A stretch of 64,000 nt of DNA, taken from Actinomadura terrae (GTDB taxonomy: Bacteria; Actinomycetota; Actinomycetes; Streptosporangiales; Streptosporangiaceae). Positions 26,354 to 33,959 of the stretch are shown here, piece after piece. The stretch is taken from the NCBI RefSeq assembly GCF_022751215.1, contig NZ_JAICDG010000001.1, positions 1,984,001 through 2,048,000 of the forward strand, in the 5' to 3' direction. A program made the translations under genes and the position numbers. How positions within the stretch are numbered: the stretch's first letter is position 1; the number at the start of each line of letters is the position of its first letter. The notes beneath the pieces were generated by a model. The model was not told the origin of the DNA. It saw only the letters and a program-made list of their open reading frames with translations, and made no database searches.

Positions 26354-26386
26354 CGCGGCGGTCACCATCCCCAGGTGACCGCCGCG
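26354..26386. terminator. Bidirectional terminator between GH35 and GntR genes
   Basis: CGCGGCGGTCACC (26354-26366) pairs perfectly with its complement at 26374-26386 across a 7-base loop. It starts 11 bases after the GH35 stop and overlaps the last codons of the convergent GntR gene. Confidence 0.7.
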
Positions 26387-27213
26387 CCGTCCACCAGGCC
26401 CTCCGCCTCGATCTCGGGCGGGAGCGGCTCGACCCCGGGGACGAGGGCGACCGGCTCGCCCGGCCGCCGGGCCGGCCGCACGCAGAAGCGGTCGGCCCTC
26501 ACCAGCATCGTGATCACGGCGCCCCGCACGCCCTGGCGCGTCCCGCGCTCGCGCAGCAGCAGCGCCGGGCTCCCGGGCGGTATCCGGAGCCGCCGCGCGT
26601 CGGCGGCACCGGCGGGCACCGCGCCGATCGTCTGCTCGGCCGGGTCGAACACCAGCCCGAACGCGCCCGCCAGCAGGCGCGGCAGCGGCGACTCCGCGCG
26701 GCCGCGGGTGGCGAGGCCCGGCGCCAGCGCGGCGAGCACGCAGCTCCGCTCGACCGCGACCGGTTCGCCGTCGGCGAGCACGAGCCGCGTCAGCAGGTGG
26801 ACGGCGGTCCCCGGCTCGGTCGCGAGCGCGTGCGCCAGCCGGGCGCCCGCGTCCACCGTCCGCTCGCCGAGGTCGGCGAAGCCCAGCCGCAGCCCGCCCG
26901 CCCGCAGCCCGTCGGCGAGGCAGACCGGGTGCGCCGGTGTCCGTTCGGCCGTCCGCTCCAGCGCCCGTTCGGGGGCGGACGCCACGAAGGTGCCCTTGCC
27001 GGGGCGGCGCCGCAGCCGTCCCTCGGCCACCAGCAGCTCCAGCGTCTGCCGCACGGTCATCCGCGACAGCCGGTAGGTGCGGCACAGCTCCCGCTCGGAG
27101 GGCAGCGGGGCGCCCGCGGCGAGCCCGCCGTCCTCGATGACCTGGATGAGGATCGAGCGGAGCTGCATGTACTTGGGCAACGGGCCCGTCGGGTCGATCG
27201 TCGCGATGCGCAT
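26362..27213 (-). CDS. GntR-family regulator with UTRA domain (HutC type)
   Basis: About 283 residues from the ATG at 27213; an in-frame GTG at 27231 overlapping the MFS stop (GTGA) would add six residues. The winged-helix domain is standard: PLPKYMQLRSILIQVIEDG, PLPSERELCRTYRLSRMTV and RQTLELLVAEGRLRRRPGKG. The rest is a UTRA-type ligand domain (TRLVLADGEPVAVERS, then a final VITMLVRADRFCV). HutC-type GntR proteins sense sugar phosphates or amino-acid derivatives. It is the third gene of a minus-strand operon with a HAD phosphatase and a sugar-type MFS transporter, so it probably controls uptake of a carbohydrate related to the neighbouring operon. Confidence 0.9.
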   Translation of the reverse strand: MRIATIDPTGPLPKYMQLRSILIQVIEDGGLAAGAPLPSERELCRTYRLSRMTVRQTLELLVAEGRLRRRPGKGTFVASAPERALERTAERTPAHPVCLADGLRAGGLRLGFADLGERTVDAGARLAHALATEPGTAVHLLTRLVLADGEPVAVERSCVLAALAPGLATRGRAESPLPRLLAGAFGLVFDPAEQTIGAVPAGAADARRLRIPPGSPALLLRERGTRQGVRGAVITMLVRADRFCVRPARRPGEPVALVPGVEPLPPEIEAEGLVDGAAVTWGW

Positions 27214-27227
27214 GGTCGTGTCCGGCC

Positions 27228-28448
27228 TCACCCGGGGCCGGTCCCCCGGGCGGCGTCGGCCGCGCGTCCCGGCGCGGGCTCCTCCCGCGCGGCACGCAGC
27301 GCGGGCAGCGCCCTGATGACGAGCGCGACCAGCAGACCGCCGCCGGCCAGCAGGGCCAGCGCGGTCGGGATCACGTCGGGGCCCCAGCGTCCGGCCGAGC
27401 CGCCGACCAGGCTCGGCAGCACGCCGCCCAGCATCGACACGGCGATGACATAGGACGTGACTCCCCGGATGCCCGGCAGCTTCTCGGTCAGCCAGACCAG
27501 ACCGGTCGGGAACAGCGGGCCGACGCCGAGGCCGGTGACGAAGTACCCGGCGGCGGCGACCGGCCCCCAGTGCGCCAGCAGCAGCCCGGCCACCATCGTC
27601 ACGAGGCTCGCCAGCAGGATCCGCTGCGCGCTGAAGTGCCGTGCGACCGGGCTGATCGCGAACCGGACGCCGGTCATCGCGAGCCAGAACGTGGACGTCG
27701 CCATCGCGGCCGGCCGGTCGTCCCAGCCGAGGCTCACCAGGTGCGTGGTCTCCCAGCCGCCGACGCCCGACTCGACCCCCACGTGCAGCACGAAGAAGAC
27801 CATGAACAGGGCGGTGAGGCGGCCCACCGCCGACCAGCGCACGTCCTCGGACGTGCCGCGCGGGGGAGTGCCGCCCACCCCCCGCACCGAGGCCAGGACG
27901 GCGAGCGTCAGCACCGCGCACACCACGAACGCCCACATGTAGAACCGGCCGGGCAGCGCCCCGACCAGCAGCGGCGCGAGGACGGCGCCGACGCCGAAGT
28001 TGCCGTGCAGCAGGTTCAGCATTCCGGTGCCGCCCGACCGGTAGTACTCGATGAACAGCTCGTTCACGCCGACGTCGATCCACCCGAAGCCGACCCCGGC
28101 GACGAACGCCCCCGCCAGCGCGGCGGGCCACACCGGCGCAGCCGCGAAGCCGAGGCAGCCGACCGCCATCGTCGCCAACGCGATGACCAGGAACATCCGG
28201 TTGCCGATCCTGCGCAGCCTCGGTGTGAACAGGACGCCCGCCAGAGCGCCGACGAAGTGCACCGAGAGCGCGAGCCCGACCGCGCCGGAGGAGATGTCGA
28301 AGCGGTCCCTGATCGCCGGGACCGCCGGGCCGTACATGGCCTGGAGCGCGCCGATCGCCACGAACGACACGCACATGCCCACCGCGGCCGTCCGGGTGAA
28401 GGTCGTCGCCGTGCCCGTCCCGGCGGGGACGGACGCCGCCGCGCTCAT
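27228..28448 (-). CDS. MFS transporter of the sugar/FucP-like type
   Basis: 406 residues with about twelve hydrophobic helices. Landmarks include VAIGALQAMYGPAVPAIRDR after helix 1, the loop RLRRIGNRMF and GFGWIDVGVNELFIEYY. The FucP/GlcP-like segment LLHGNFGVGAVLAPLLVGAL is followed by ESGVGGWETTHLVSLG. This pattern points to a single-component sugar or polyol transporter rather than a drug exporter. Its ATG overlaps the HAD gene stop (ATGA) and its own stop abuts the GntR gene, so the three are one operon. Direction of transport cannot be judged. Confidence 0.87.
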   Translation of the reverse strand: MSAAASVPAGTGTATTFTRTAAVGMCVSFVAIGALQAMYGPAVPAIRDRFDISSGAVGLALSVHFVGALAGVLFTPRLRRIGNRMFLVIALATMAVGCLGFAAAPVWPAALAGAFVAGVGFGWIDVGVNELFIEYYRSGGTGMLNLLHGNFGVGAVLAPLLVGALPGRFYMWAFVVCAVLTLAVLASVRGVGGTPPRGTSEDVRWSAVGRLTALFMVFFVLHVGVESGVGGWETTHLVSLGWDDRPAAMATSTFWLAMTGVRFAISPVARHFSAQRILLASLVTMVAGLLLAHWGPVAAAGYFVTGLGVGPLFPTGLVWLTEKLPGIRGVTSYVIAVSMLGGVLPSLVGGSAGRWGPDVIPTALALLAGGGLLVALVIRALPALRAAREEPAPGRAADAARGTGPG

Positions 28449-29077
28449 CGGGCCGGCGCCGATCGCCCGAGCGCGTCGCCGGGCAGGACGGCCGCCAGGT
28501 CGGCGCGGAGCCGCTCGGCATCGGTGAACAGGAGCGCCCTCATGCCCACGTCCCGCGCCGCGTCCACGTTCTCCTGGCGGTCGTCGATGAACAGCACGTC
28601 GCCGGGGTTCGCGCCGAGGATCTCACACGTCCGGTGGTAGATCTCGGCGGCGGGCTTGGTCAGCCGCAGGTCGGCGCTGAACAGCCGGTGCCGGAACACC
28701 TCCGACCAGCGCTGCCCCTCGATCAGCCGGGCCATCTCCACCACCGCGTTCGACAGCAGCGCCAGCCGCGCGCCCCCGGCGGCCAGCTCGTCGACGATCT
28801 CCAGCGTGCCGGGGTCGAGGTCGAGCCAGATGCCGAGGTCCAGATCCACCAGCCGCTCGCAGGCGGCGTCCTCGAAGGGCAGCCCGAGCTGGTCGTGGAC
28901 GTCCCGCCAGTACCCGGCGGCGTCCACCGCGCCGAGGTCGTAGGCCCGCCGGTTCTGCCAGTAGGCGGGCCAGAACACCGCGGGCTCGACGCCGAGGGCC
29001 TCGACCAGCCGGGCCCCCGCGTCCGCGGGCGGGGGGCGGCTGATCACGCCCGCGTAGTCGAAGACGATCCAGTCCAT
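28445..29077 (-). CDS. HAD-superfamily hydrolase
   Basis: About 210 residues from the ATG at 29077, which has GGAGGA 8 bases upstream. All four HAD motifs are visible. Motif I is DYAGVIS: the nucleophile Asp in FDYAG, with Ala where the general acid Asp usually lies. The others are LLSNAVV, LTKPAAEIY and FIDDRQENVDAA. The helical cap lies between 15 and 85. The missing acid Asp in motif I (DxAGV instead of DxDGV) is common in the YihX/haloacid-dehalogenase-like subgroup, where it may indicate either weak phosphatase or different chemistry. It is first in the operon with the MFS transporter and GntR regulator and is divergent from the DeoR gene. Confidence 0.88.
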   Translation of the reverse strand: MDWIVFDYAGVISRPPPADAGARLVEALGVEPAVFWPAYWQNRRAYDLGAVDAAGYWRDVHDQLGLPFEDAACERLVDLDLGIWLDLDPGTLEIVDELAAGGARLALLSNAVVEMARLIEGQRWSEVFRHRLFSADLRLTKPAAEIYHRTCEILGANPGDVLFIDDRQENVDAARDVGMRALLFTDAERLRADLAAVLPGDALGRSAPAR

Positions 29078-29111
29078 GGAGGCTCCTCCGTCGTGATCCA
29101 CGAGCGAGAGC

Positions 29112-29147
29112 TTGACTTACTAACACGTATCACGTGAGATAGCACAT
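29112..29147 (+). promoter_or_regulatory. Candidate promoter and operator for a leaderless DeoR transcript
   Basis: TTGACT (29112-29117) is a good -35 element. The best-spaced -10 (TGAGAT, 29135-29140, spacer 17) is poor but would place the transcript start at or next to the ATG at 29148. There is no Shine-Dalgarno sequence before that ATG. The palindrome TCACGTGA (29130-29137) overlaps the -10 and could be the DeoR autoregulatory site. Confidence 0.4.
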
Positions 29148-29906
29148 ATGGAAGGCTCGAATCGTCACCTCGACATCATCGAACAGTTGCGCACGACCGA
29201 GCGGGTCACGGTGGCCGAACTCGCCGCGCGCACCGGCTGCTCGGAGATGACCATCCGCCGCGACCTCGACCAGCTCGCCGAGCAGGGCGTGCTGCGCCGG
29301 GTCCGGGGCGGCGCGGTGAGCCTGATGCTGCGCGGCGAGGCGCCGCCGTTCGCCGTCCGCGAGCACGAGGCCGCCGACATCAAGCGGCGCATCGGCGCCA
29401 AGGTCAACGAGCTGGTGGCCGACGGCGAGTCGGTGATCCTCGACAGCGGCACCACCGCCCTGCACGTCGCGCACGCGCTCGCGCACCGGCGGATCACCGC
29501 GATCCCCCTCGACCTGCACTCGGTGAACGCCCTGAGCGGCGCGCCCGACGTGCGGCTGCTCGTCCCCGGCGGCCAGATGCTCCCGGGCACGCTGTCGCTC
29601 GCCGGCTACCTCACCGAGAACGCGCTGCGCGCCCTGCGCGTCGACACCGCCATCCTCGCGGTGTGCGGGCTGTCGGCCCGGCACGGGCTGACCGCGCCCG
29701 ACCTCGCCGAGGTGCCCATCAAGCAGACCGCCCTCGCCGCCGCGCAACGCAAGATCGCCGTGTGCGACGGCTCGAAGTTCAGCCGCACCGGCCTCGGCCA
29801 CGTCTGCTCCGTCACCGAACTGGACGCGATCGTCACCGACGACAGCGCCCCGCCCGGCGAACTGGAGAAGATCGAGGCCGCGGGCGTCACCGTCATACTG
29901 GTCTGA
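29148..29906 (+). CDS. DeoR-family transcriptional regulator
   Basis: 252 residues. The winged helix-turn-helix at the N-terminus is clear (HLDIIEQLRTTERVTVAELA, then CSEMTIRRDLDQLAEQGVLR). It continues with RVRGGAV and a ligand domain of the DeoR sensor type. That domain includes VILDSGTTALHVA, LVPGGQMLPGT and KQTALAAAQRKIAVCDGSKF, which bind sugar phosphates in this family. No ribosome site precedes the ATG, suggesting a leaderless message. It is followed 27 bases later by a HAD hydrolase gene and is divergent from the HAD/MFS/GntR operon, which it may control. Confidence 0.93.
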   Translation: MEGSNRHLDIIEQLRTTERVTVAELAARTGCSEMTIRRDLDQLAEQGVLRRVRGGAVSLMLRGEAPPFAVREHEAADIKRRIGAKVNELVADGESVILDSGTTALHVAHALAHRRITAIPLDLHSVNALSGAPDVRLLVPGGQMLPGTLSLAGYLTENALRALRVDTAILAVCGLSARHGLTAPDLAEVPIKQTALAAAQRKIAVCDGSKFSRTGLGHVCSVTELDAIVTDDSAPPGELEKIEAAGVTVILV

Positions 29907-29933
29907 GCCGACCCCCGAGAGGAACCACGCCCG

Positions 29934-30551
29934 ATGCCTGCACCCTCGTCCCCCACCACGGTCGTCTTCGACATCGGCGGCGTGATCATCGACTGGGACC
30001 CGCGCTACCTGTACCGGCGGCTCATCCCGGACGAGGCGGAGATGGAGCGCTTCCTCACCGAGGTCTGCTCCGGCGCGTGGAACGCCGAGCAGGACCGCGG
30101 CCGCTCGTTCGTCGAGGCCATCGAGGACCTCGCCGCGCGCCACCCCGCGCAGCGCGAGCTCATCATGGCCTACTGGGAGCGGTGGGACGAGATGCTGGGC
30201 GACCCCATCCCGGGCGTCGCCGCCATCATGGCCGAGCTGCACGAGGCGGGCACGCCGATGGTCGCGATCACGAACTGGTCGGCCGAGACCTACCCCATCG
30301 CCGTGCGCGAGCACCCCGAGCTGAAGCTGTTCCGGGACGCCGTCGTCTCCGGCGAGGTCGGCCTGTCCAAGCCCGACCCGGAGATCTTCCGCTACGCCCT
30401 CGACCGCTTCGGCGTCGCGCCGCACGAGGCCCTGTTCATCGACGACAACAAGGCCAACACCACCGCCGCCGGGGCCCTCGGCATCGGAACGCACCTGTTC
30501 ACCGACGCCGCCGCCCTGCGCGAGACCCTGAAGTCCGCCGGCCTGCTCTGA
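29934..30551 (+). CDS. HAD-superfamily hydrolase (YihX-like phosphatase)
   Basis: 205 residues. Motif I is FDIGGVIIDWDP, followed by YLYRRL. Motif II is ITNWS, motif III SKPDPEIFRYAL, motif IV FIDDNKANTTAA. This is the FxxGGVxxDWDP subgroup typified by E. coli YihX, an alpha-glucose-1-phosphate phosphatase. It lies 27 bases behind the DeoR gene with GAGAGGAAC upstream of the ATG. It would be the second HAD enzyme of the region, and the pairing with a sugar-phosphate-sensing regulator suggests dephosphorylation of a sugar phosphate. Confidence 0.9.
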   Translation: MPAPSSPTTVVFDIGGVIIDWDPRYLYRRLIPDEAEMERFLTEVCSGAWNAEQDRGRSFVEAIEDLAARHPAQRELIMAYWERWDEMLGDPIPGVAAIMAELHEAGTPMVAITNWSAETYPIAVREHPELKLFRDAVVSGEVGLSKPDPEIFRYALDRFGVAPHEALFIDDNKANTTAAGALGIGTHLFTDAAALRETLKSAGLL

Positions 30552-30609
30552 CTCCCTCTACCAAGATCCCTGTGCGAAATGTCGGCGGGGGTCGTTAGCG
30601 TCCGGGGCC

Positions 30610-33264
30610 ATGGTCGAGACGGTAGAGATCCCGGTCGAGTGGCGTGAGCACATCCACCCGAGGCGCGGCGGCATCGCCGGGCCGAAGGTCGTGCTGGACG
30701 AGGAGGCCGCGCGCAGGGCCCGTGAGCGGGAGCGCGCGGCGCGGCCGATCGCCGAGGACATGGCGGAGCACGAGCGCACCCCGCCCGAGCTGGGCAAGGC
30801 CGTCCGGGCCTACCTGGACGGCGAGCCCGACCCGGTGGGCGCGGCGGCGGTCGCGGCGATCGTGGTGCGGCACGTCGAGGGCGCGGGGTTCTCCAGCGAG
30901 AGCGAGGCCGCCCCCGACATCCTGGCCGGCTGGGTGATCGACCACGGTCTCCCCTTCGCCGGTTGCGCGACGACGGAGGCGTCCGCCATCGAACTCGGCC
31001 CGGTGCCGCGCCCGGCGGTCCCCGACGCCGACGGCGTCATTCGGGTGTACGCCTACAGCGGCGAGGGGCCCAAGGGGTGGCGCGGCGAGATCCGGCGGCC
31101 GACCGCCGAGGACCGCTTCTTCTCGGGACGCTGGCTGAACGCGGACGCCGTCGTCAAGCGGCTCCGCACCCTGCTCGCGGCGGCGCCCGAGGAGGAGTAC
31201 CGGGAGACCGTCGCGCGGCTCGCGGCGCACCGGGGCGATCCCATGAGGCGCCGCGTCGCCTCCTACCTCGTCCCGACCGAGACGGCCTGGATGGACGAGT
31301 CGCTCGACGATCCCTCCGGCTCGTTCCTCGACCACGATCACGTGGCCCTCTCGGTGTCCAGCGCCGCGCAGGTGCGGCGGGTCGACCACGTGTGGGCGAC
31401 GCCCGCCGTGGTCGGGACGCTGCTCGACGGGCTGGGCGCGGACGCCCTTCCGCTGCTCGCCAGAGTCTTCCGCTACAGCCACCGCGACGACGACAGGCGC
31501 GAGGTCCTGCTGAAGGCGCTCGTGCGGATCCCCGACCAGGACGTCTTCCCGCTCCTGCTCGACCACATGGGGGACCCGGGCGTCTCCGGCGCCCTGTGGG
31601 AGGCGGCCGAGCGGTATCCGGCGCTCGCGGTCCGGGCGCTGGCGCCGCTGGTCGAGGAAGGCACCACTCGGGGCCTCCGGGCGGCCGGTCTGGTGCGTGA
31701 GCTGCTGTACACCCATCCCGACGTGGCCGAGGCGGTGCCCGCGGGCCCGGCGCGGGCGCTGCTGCCGCGCCCGGCCGTCCCCGACGGGCGCGACCTGCCG
31801 GGCCTGCCGAGCGCCCTCGCGGGCAGGCCGGGGCGCAGCGCGAAGGTCGACTGGGCCGATCCCGGGCTGCTCCCGCGCATCCTCACCCGCGGCGGCGACC
31901 GGGCGCTGCCCGTGAACGCGACCATGCGCCTGCTGGGCCTGCTCGCCGCGAAGTCCCCCGAGGTCGCGGCCGTCCGCGAGTTCTGCGACCGGCACTCGCT
32001 GGCCGAGTTCTCGTGGGCGGTGTTCGAGCGCTGGTACGCGCTCGGCGCCCCGTCCCGGCACAACTGGGCGCTGGCGCAGCTCGGCCTGATCGGCGACGAC
32101 ACGACCGTGCGGCGGCTCAGCCCGCTCATCAGGGTCTGGCCCGGCGAGAGCGCGACCGCCCGGGCCAACGCCGCGATGGACGCCATCGCCGCGATCGGCT
32201 CCGACGTCGCGCTCACCCACCTGTTCGACCTGACCCGCCACGGCAAGTACAAGGGCGTGAAGAAGCGGGCCGCCCAGAAGATCGACGAGATCGCCGCCGC
32301 GCGCGGCATGTCGCTGGACGCCCTCGCCGACCGCGCCGTCCCCGACTTCGGCCTCGACGCCCAGGGCACGCTCGTCCTCGACTACGGCCCGCGCCGGTTC
32401 ACCGTGACGTTCGACCAGCAGCTCGCCCCGCTGGTCGTGGAGCCGAGCGGCAAGATCCGCAAGAGCGCCCCCAAGCCCGGACCAAAGGACGACCCGGCCC
32501 GCGCGCCCGCCGCGCACGCCCTGTTCACCGGCCTCAAGAAGGACGTGCGGACGATCGCCGCCCAGGAGATCAGGCGGCTCGAACGCGCCATGGTCACCCG
32601 GCGGAGCTGGACGCAGGCCGACTTCCGCGCCTTGCTGTTGGGCCATCCGCTGCTGGGGCACATCGTCCGCCGGCTGGTGTGGACCACGGTCGGGGACACC
32701 GGCGGGGACACCGCCTTCCGCGTCGCCGAGGACCACACCTACGCCGACGTCAACGACGACCCGTGCACGCCAGCGCCCCACGCCCGCGTCGCCGTCGCCC
32801 ACCCGCTCCTGCTGGACGGCGACCTCGACGGCTGGGCCGAACTGTTCGCCGACTACGAGATCCTGCAACCGTTCGAGCAGCTCGGACGGCCCGTCCACCG
32901 GCTGACCCCCGGCGAGCGCACCGCCCACCGGCTCACGCGGGTCGAGGGACTCGTGATGCCCTACGGCAAGGCCAAGGGGCATTCCGAGGGACGCTGGGAA
33001 TCGGTGAACGCCGACGGCGAGTTCGTGGGCCGCTGGCTCGCCCGGCGCGACCCCGCCGGACTCTACGTCGTGGCGAACCTGACGCCCGGCCTCGGCTACT
33101 ACATGTACGGGGAGGGTGAGGAGCAGGAGATCAAGACCCTGTGGGCGGGCCCCCTCCCGGCCACCGCGCCCCTGGACGCGGTGCCGCTCGGCGAGGTCGA
33201 CCCGGTCACGATGAGCGAGGCGATCCACGACCTCACCCGCAGCGCGACCCCGACCCAGCACTGA
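30610..33264 (+). CDS. DUF4132-domain protein with HEAT-like helical repeats
   Basis: 884 residues. The central part (about 210-560) is a solenoid of helical repeats (RREVLLKALVRIPDQDVFPL, YPALAVRALAPLVEEG). The C-terminal third matches the DUF4132 pattern: HGKYKGVKKRAAQKIDEIAA, then PDFGLDAQGTLVLDYGPRRF. Next come a LTRRSWTQADFRALLLGHPL-like helix set and the terminal RDPAGLYVVANLTPGLGYYM. The protein has no signal peptide or membrane helix. E. coli MolR and many actinobacterial proteins carry this domain, often with an N-terminal WGR domain, which is absent here. The function of DUF4132 is not established. The gene starts 58 bases after the HAD gene and may share its transcript. Confidence 0.8.
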   Translation: MVETVEIPVEWREHIHPRRGGIAGPKVVLDEEAARRARERERAARPIAEDMAEHERTPPELGKAVRAYLDGEPDPVGAAAVAAIVVRHVEGAGFSSESEAAPDILAGWVIDHGLPFAGCATTEASAIELGPVPRPAVPDADGVIRVYAYSGEGPKGWRGEIRRPTAEDRFFSGRWLNADAVVKRLRTLLAAAPEEEYRETVARLAAHRGDPMRRRVASYLVPTETAWMDESLDDPSGSFLDHDHVALSVSSAAQVRRVDHVWATPAVVGTLLDGLGADALPLLARVFRYSHRDDDRREVLLKALVRIPDQDVFPLLLDHMGDPGVSGALWEAAERYPALAVRALAPLVEEGTTRGLRAAGLVRELLYTHPDVAEAVPAGPARALLPRPAVPDGRDLPGLPSALAGRPGRSAKVDWADPGLLPRILTRGGDRALPVNATMRLLGLLAAKSPEVAAVREFCDRHSLAEFSWAVFERWYALGAPSRHNWALAQLGLIGDDTTVRRLSPLIRVWPGESATARANAAMDAIAAIGSDVALTHLFDLTRHGKYKGVKKRAAQKIDEIAAARGMSLDALADRAVPDFGLDAQGTLVLDYGPRRFTVTFDQQLAPLVVEPSGKIRKSAPKPGPKDDPARAPAAHALFTGLKKDVRTIAAQEIRRLERAMVTRRSWTQADFRALLLGHPLLGHIVRRLVWTTVGDTGGDTAFRVAEDHTYADVNDDPCTPAPHARVAVAHPLLLDGDLDGWAELFADYEILQPFEQLGRPVHRLTPGERTAHRLTRVEGLVMPYGKAKGHSEGRWESVNADGEFVGRWLARRDPAGLYVVANLTPGLGYYMYGEGEEQEIKTLWAGPLPATAPLDAVPLGEVDPVTMSEAIHDLTRSATPTQH

Positions 33265-33275
33265 CCGGGCTCGCG

Positions 33276-33845
33276 CTAGCCGAGTTCCGAGGCGAGGAGG
33301 CGGAGGGCCTCGGTGAGCTCGTCCCCGGAGAGCGCCTCCTCGGGGTCGATCAGCCACCGCGTCATCAGGCCGGTCAGCAGCGCCTGGACGAGGGAGCCGA
33401 CCAGCCGCGCCTCCCGCTCGCCCGTCCCGGACGGCTGGAAGACCTCGGCCAGCCCGCGCCGTCCCTCCGCCATGCTCGCGACGAGCGGTTCGCGCAGCTC
33501 GGCGACGTGCTGGGCCTGGACGAGCAGTTCGGCCTGGGCCGCCCAGAGCGGGCGGTCCGCGCCGAAGGACTCGATGATCCGCGACCAGACCGCCGCGAAC
33601 CGCTCCGCGGGCTCCGCGCCGGGGTCGATCCCGGCCGCGAGCGCCCGGTCGAGCCGGTCGCCCCACTCCTGCACCGCCTCGTGGAGGGCGGCGTTGAGCA
33701 GCGCCTCGGTCGACCCGAAGTGGTAGCCGATGGCGGCGAGGCTCGTCCCCGCCGCCGTCGTGAGGTCGCGGGCGGTCGTCCGGCGGTAGCCCTTCTCGTA
33801 CAGGCAGTCCCGGGCGGCCTTCAGCAGCTTCTCGCGGTTTCCCAT
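33276..33845 (-). CDS. TetR-family regulator
   Basis: 189 residues from the ATG at 33845. The helix-turn-helix is MGNREKLLKAARDCLYEKGY, then TARDLTTAAGTSLAAIGYHF, a textbook TetR N-terminus. The C-terminal domain is of the TetR_C type found with small-molecule sensors (LLVQAQHVAELREPLVASMA, LVQALLTGLMTRWLIDPEEA). It is divergent from a Tat-exported amidohydrolase, with a 13-bp inverted repeat between them that should be its operator. Confidence 0.92.
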   Translation of the reverse strand: MGNREKLLKAARDCLYEKGYRRTTARDLTTAAGTSLAAIGYHFGSTEALLNAALHEAVQEWGDRLDRALAAGIDPGAEPAERFAAVWSRIIESFGADRPLWAAQAELLVQAQHVAELREPLVASMAEGRRGLAEVFQPSGTGEREARLVGSLVQALLTGLMTRWLIDPEEALSGDELTEALRLLASELG

Positions 33846-33861
33846 GCCCTGATGATATCAG

Positions 33862-33897
33862 CGTCTAAGACAAACGTCTTGAAATTTGTCTTAGACG
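33862..33897. promoter_or_regulatory. Operator of the TetR / amidohydrolase divergent promoter
   Basis: CGTCTAAGACAAA (33862-33874) is perfectly complementary to TTTGTCTTAGACG (33885-33897) across a 10-base spacer. Nested in it is AAGAC-AAAC-GTCTT (33867-33880). It lies between the two start codons 17 bases from the TetR ATG and 63 from the amidohydrolase ATG. The symmetry and location fit a TetR operator controlling both genes. Confidence 0.7.
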
Positions 33898-33959
33898 GAG
33901 TTACGTTTCGGGTCCGGCGGCCCGCTGGACGGCCGCCGCCATTCGCAGGGGGCTCTGCC

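Noticed and set aside
16929..30551. Complete aminoglycoside cluster
   Set aside because: No 2-deoxy-scyllo-inosose synthase, glycosyltransferase, nucleotide-sugar gene or 16S methyltransferase was found, so only an aminocyclitol-like enzyme set can be claimed.
30595..33666. 1023-codon open frame on the minus strand opposite the DUF4132 gene
   Set aside because: It lies wholly antisense to a gene with clear domain content, and its product is a low-complexity Arg/Gly/Val/Asp-rich chain. Long antisense frames are expected at this GC content.
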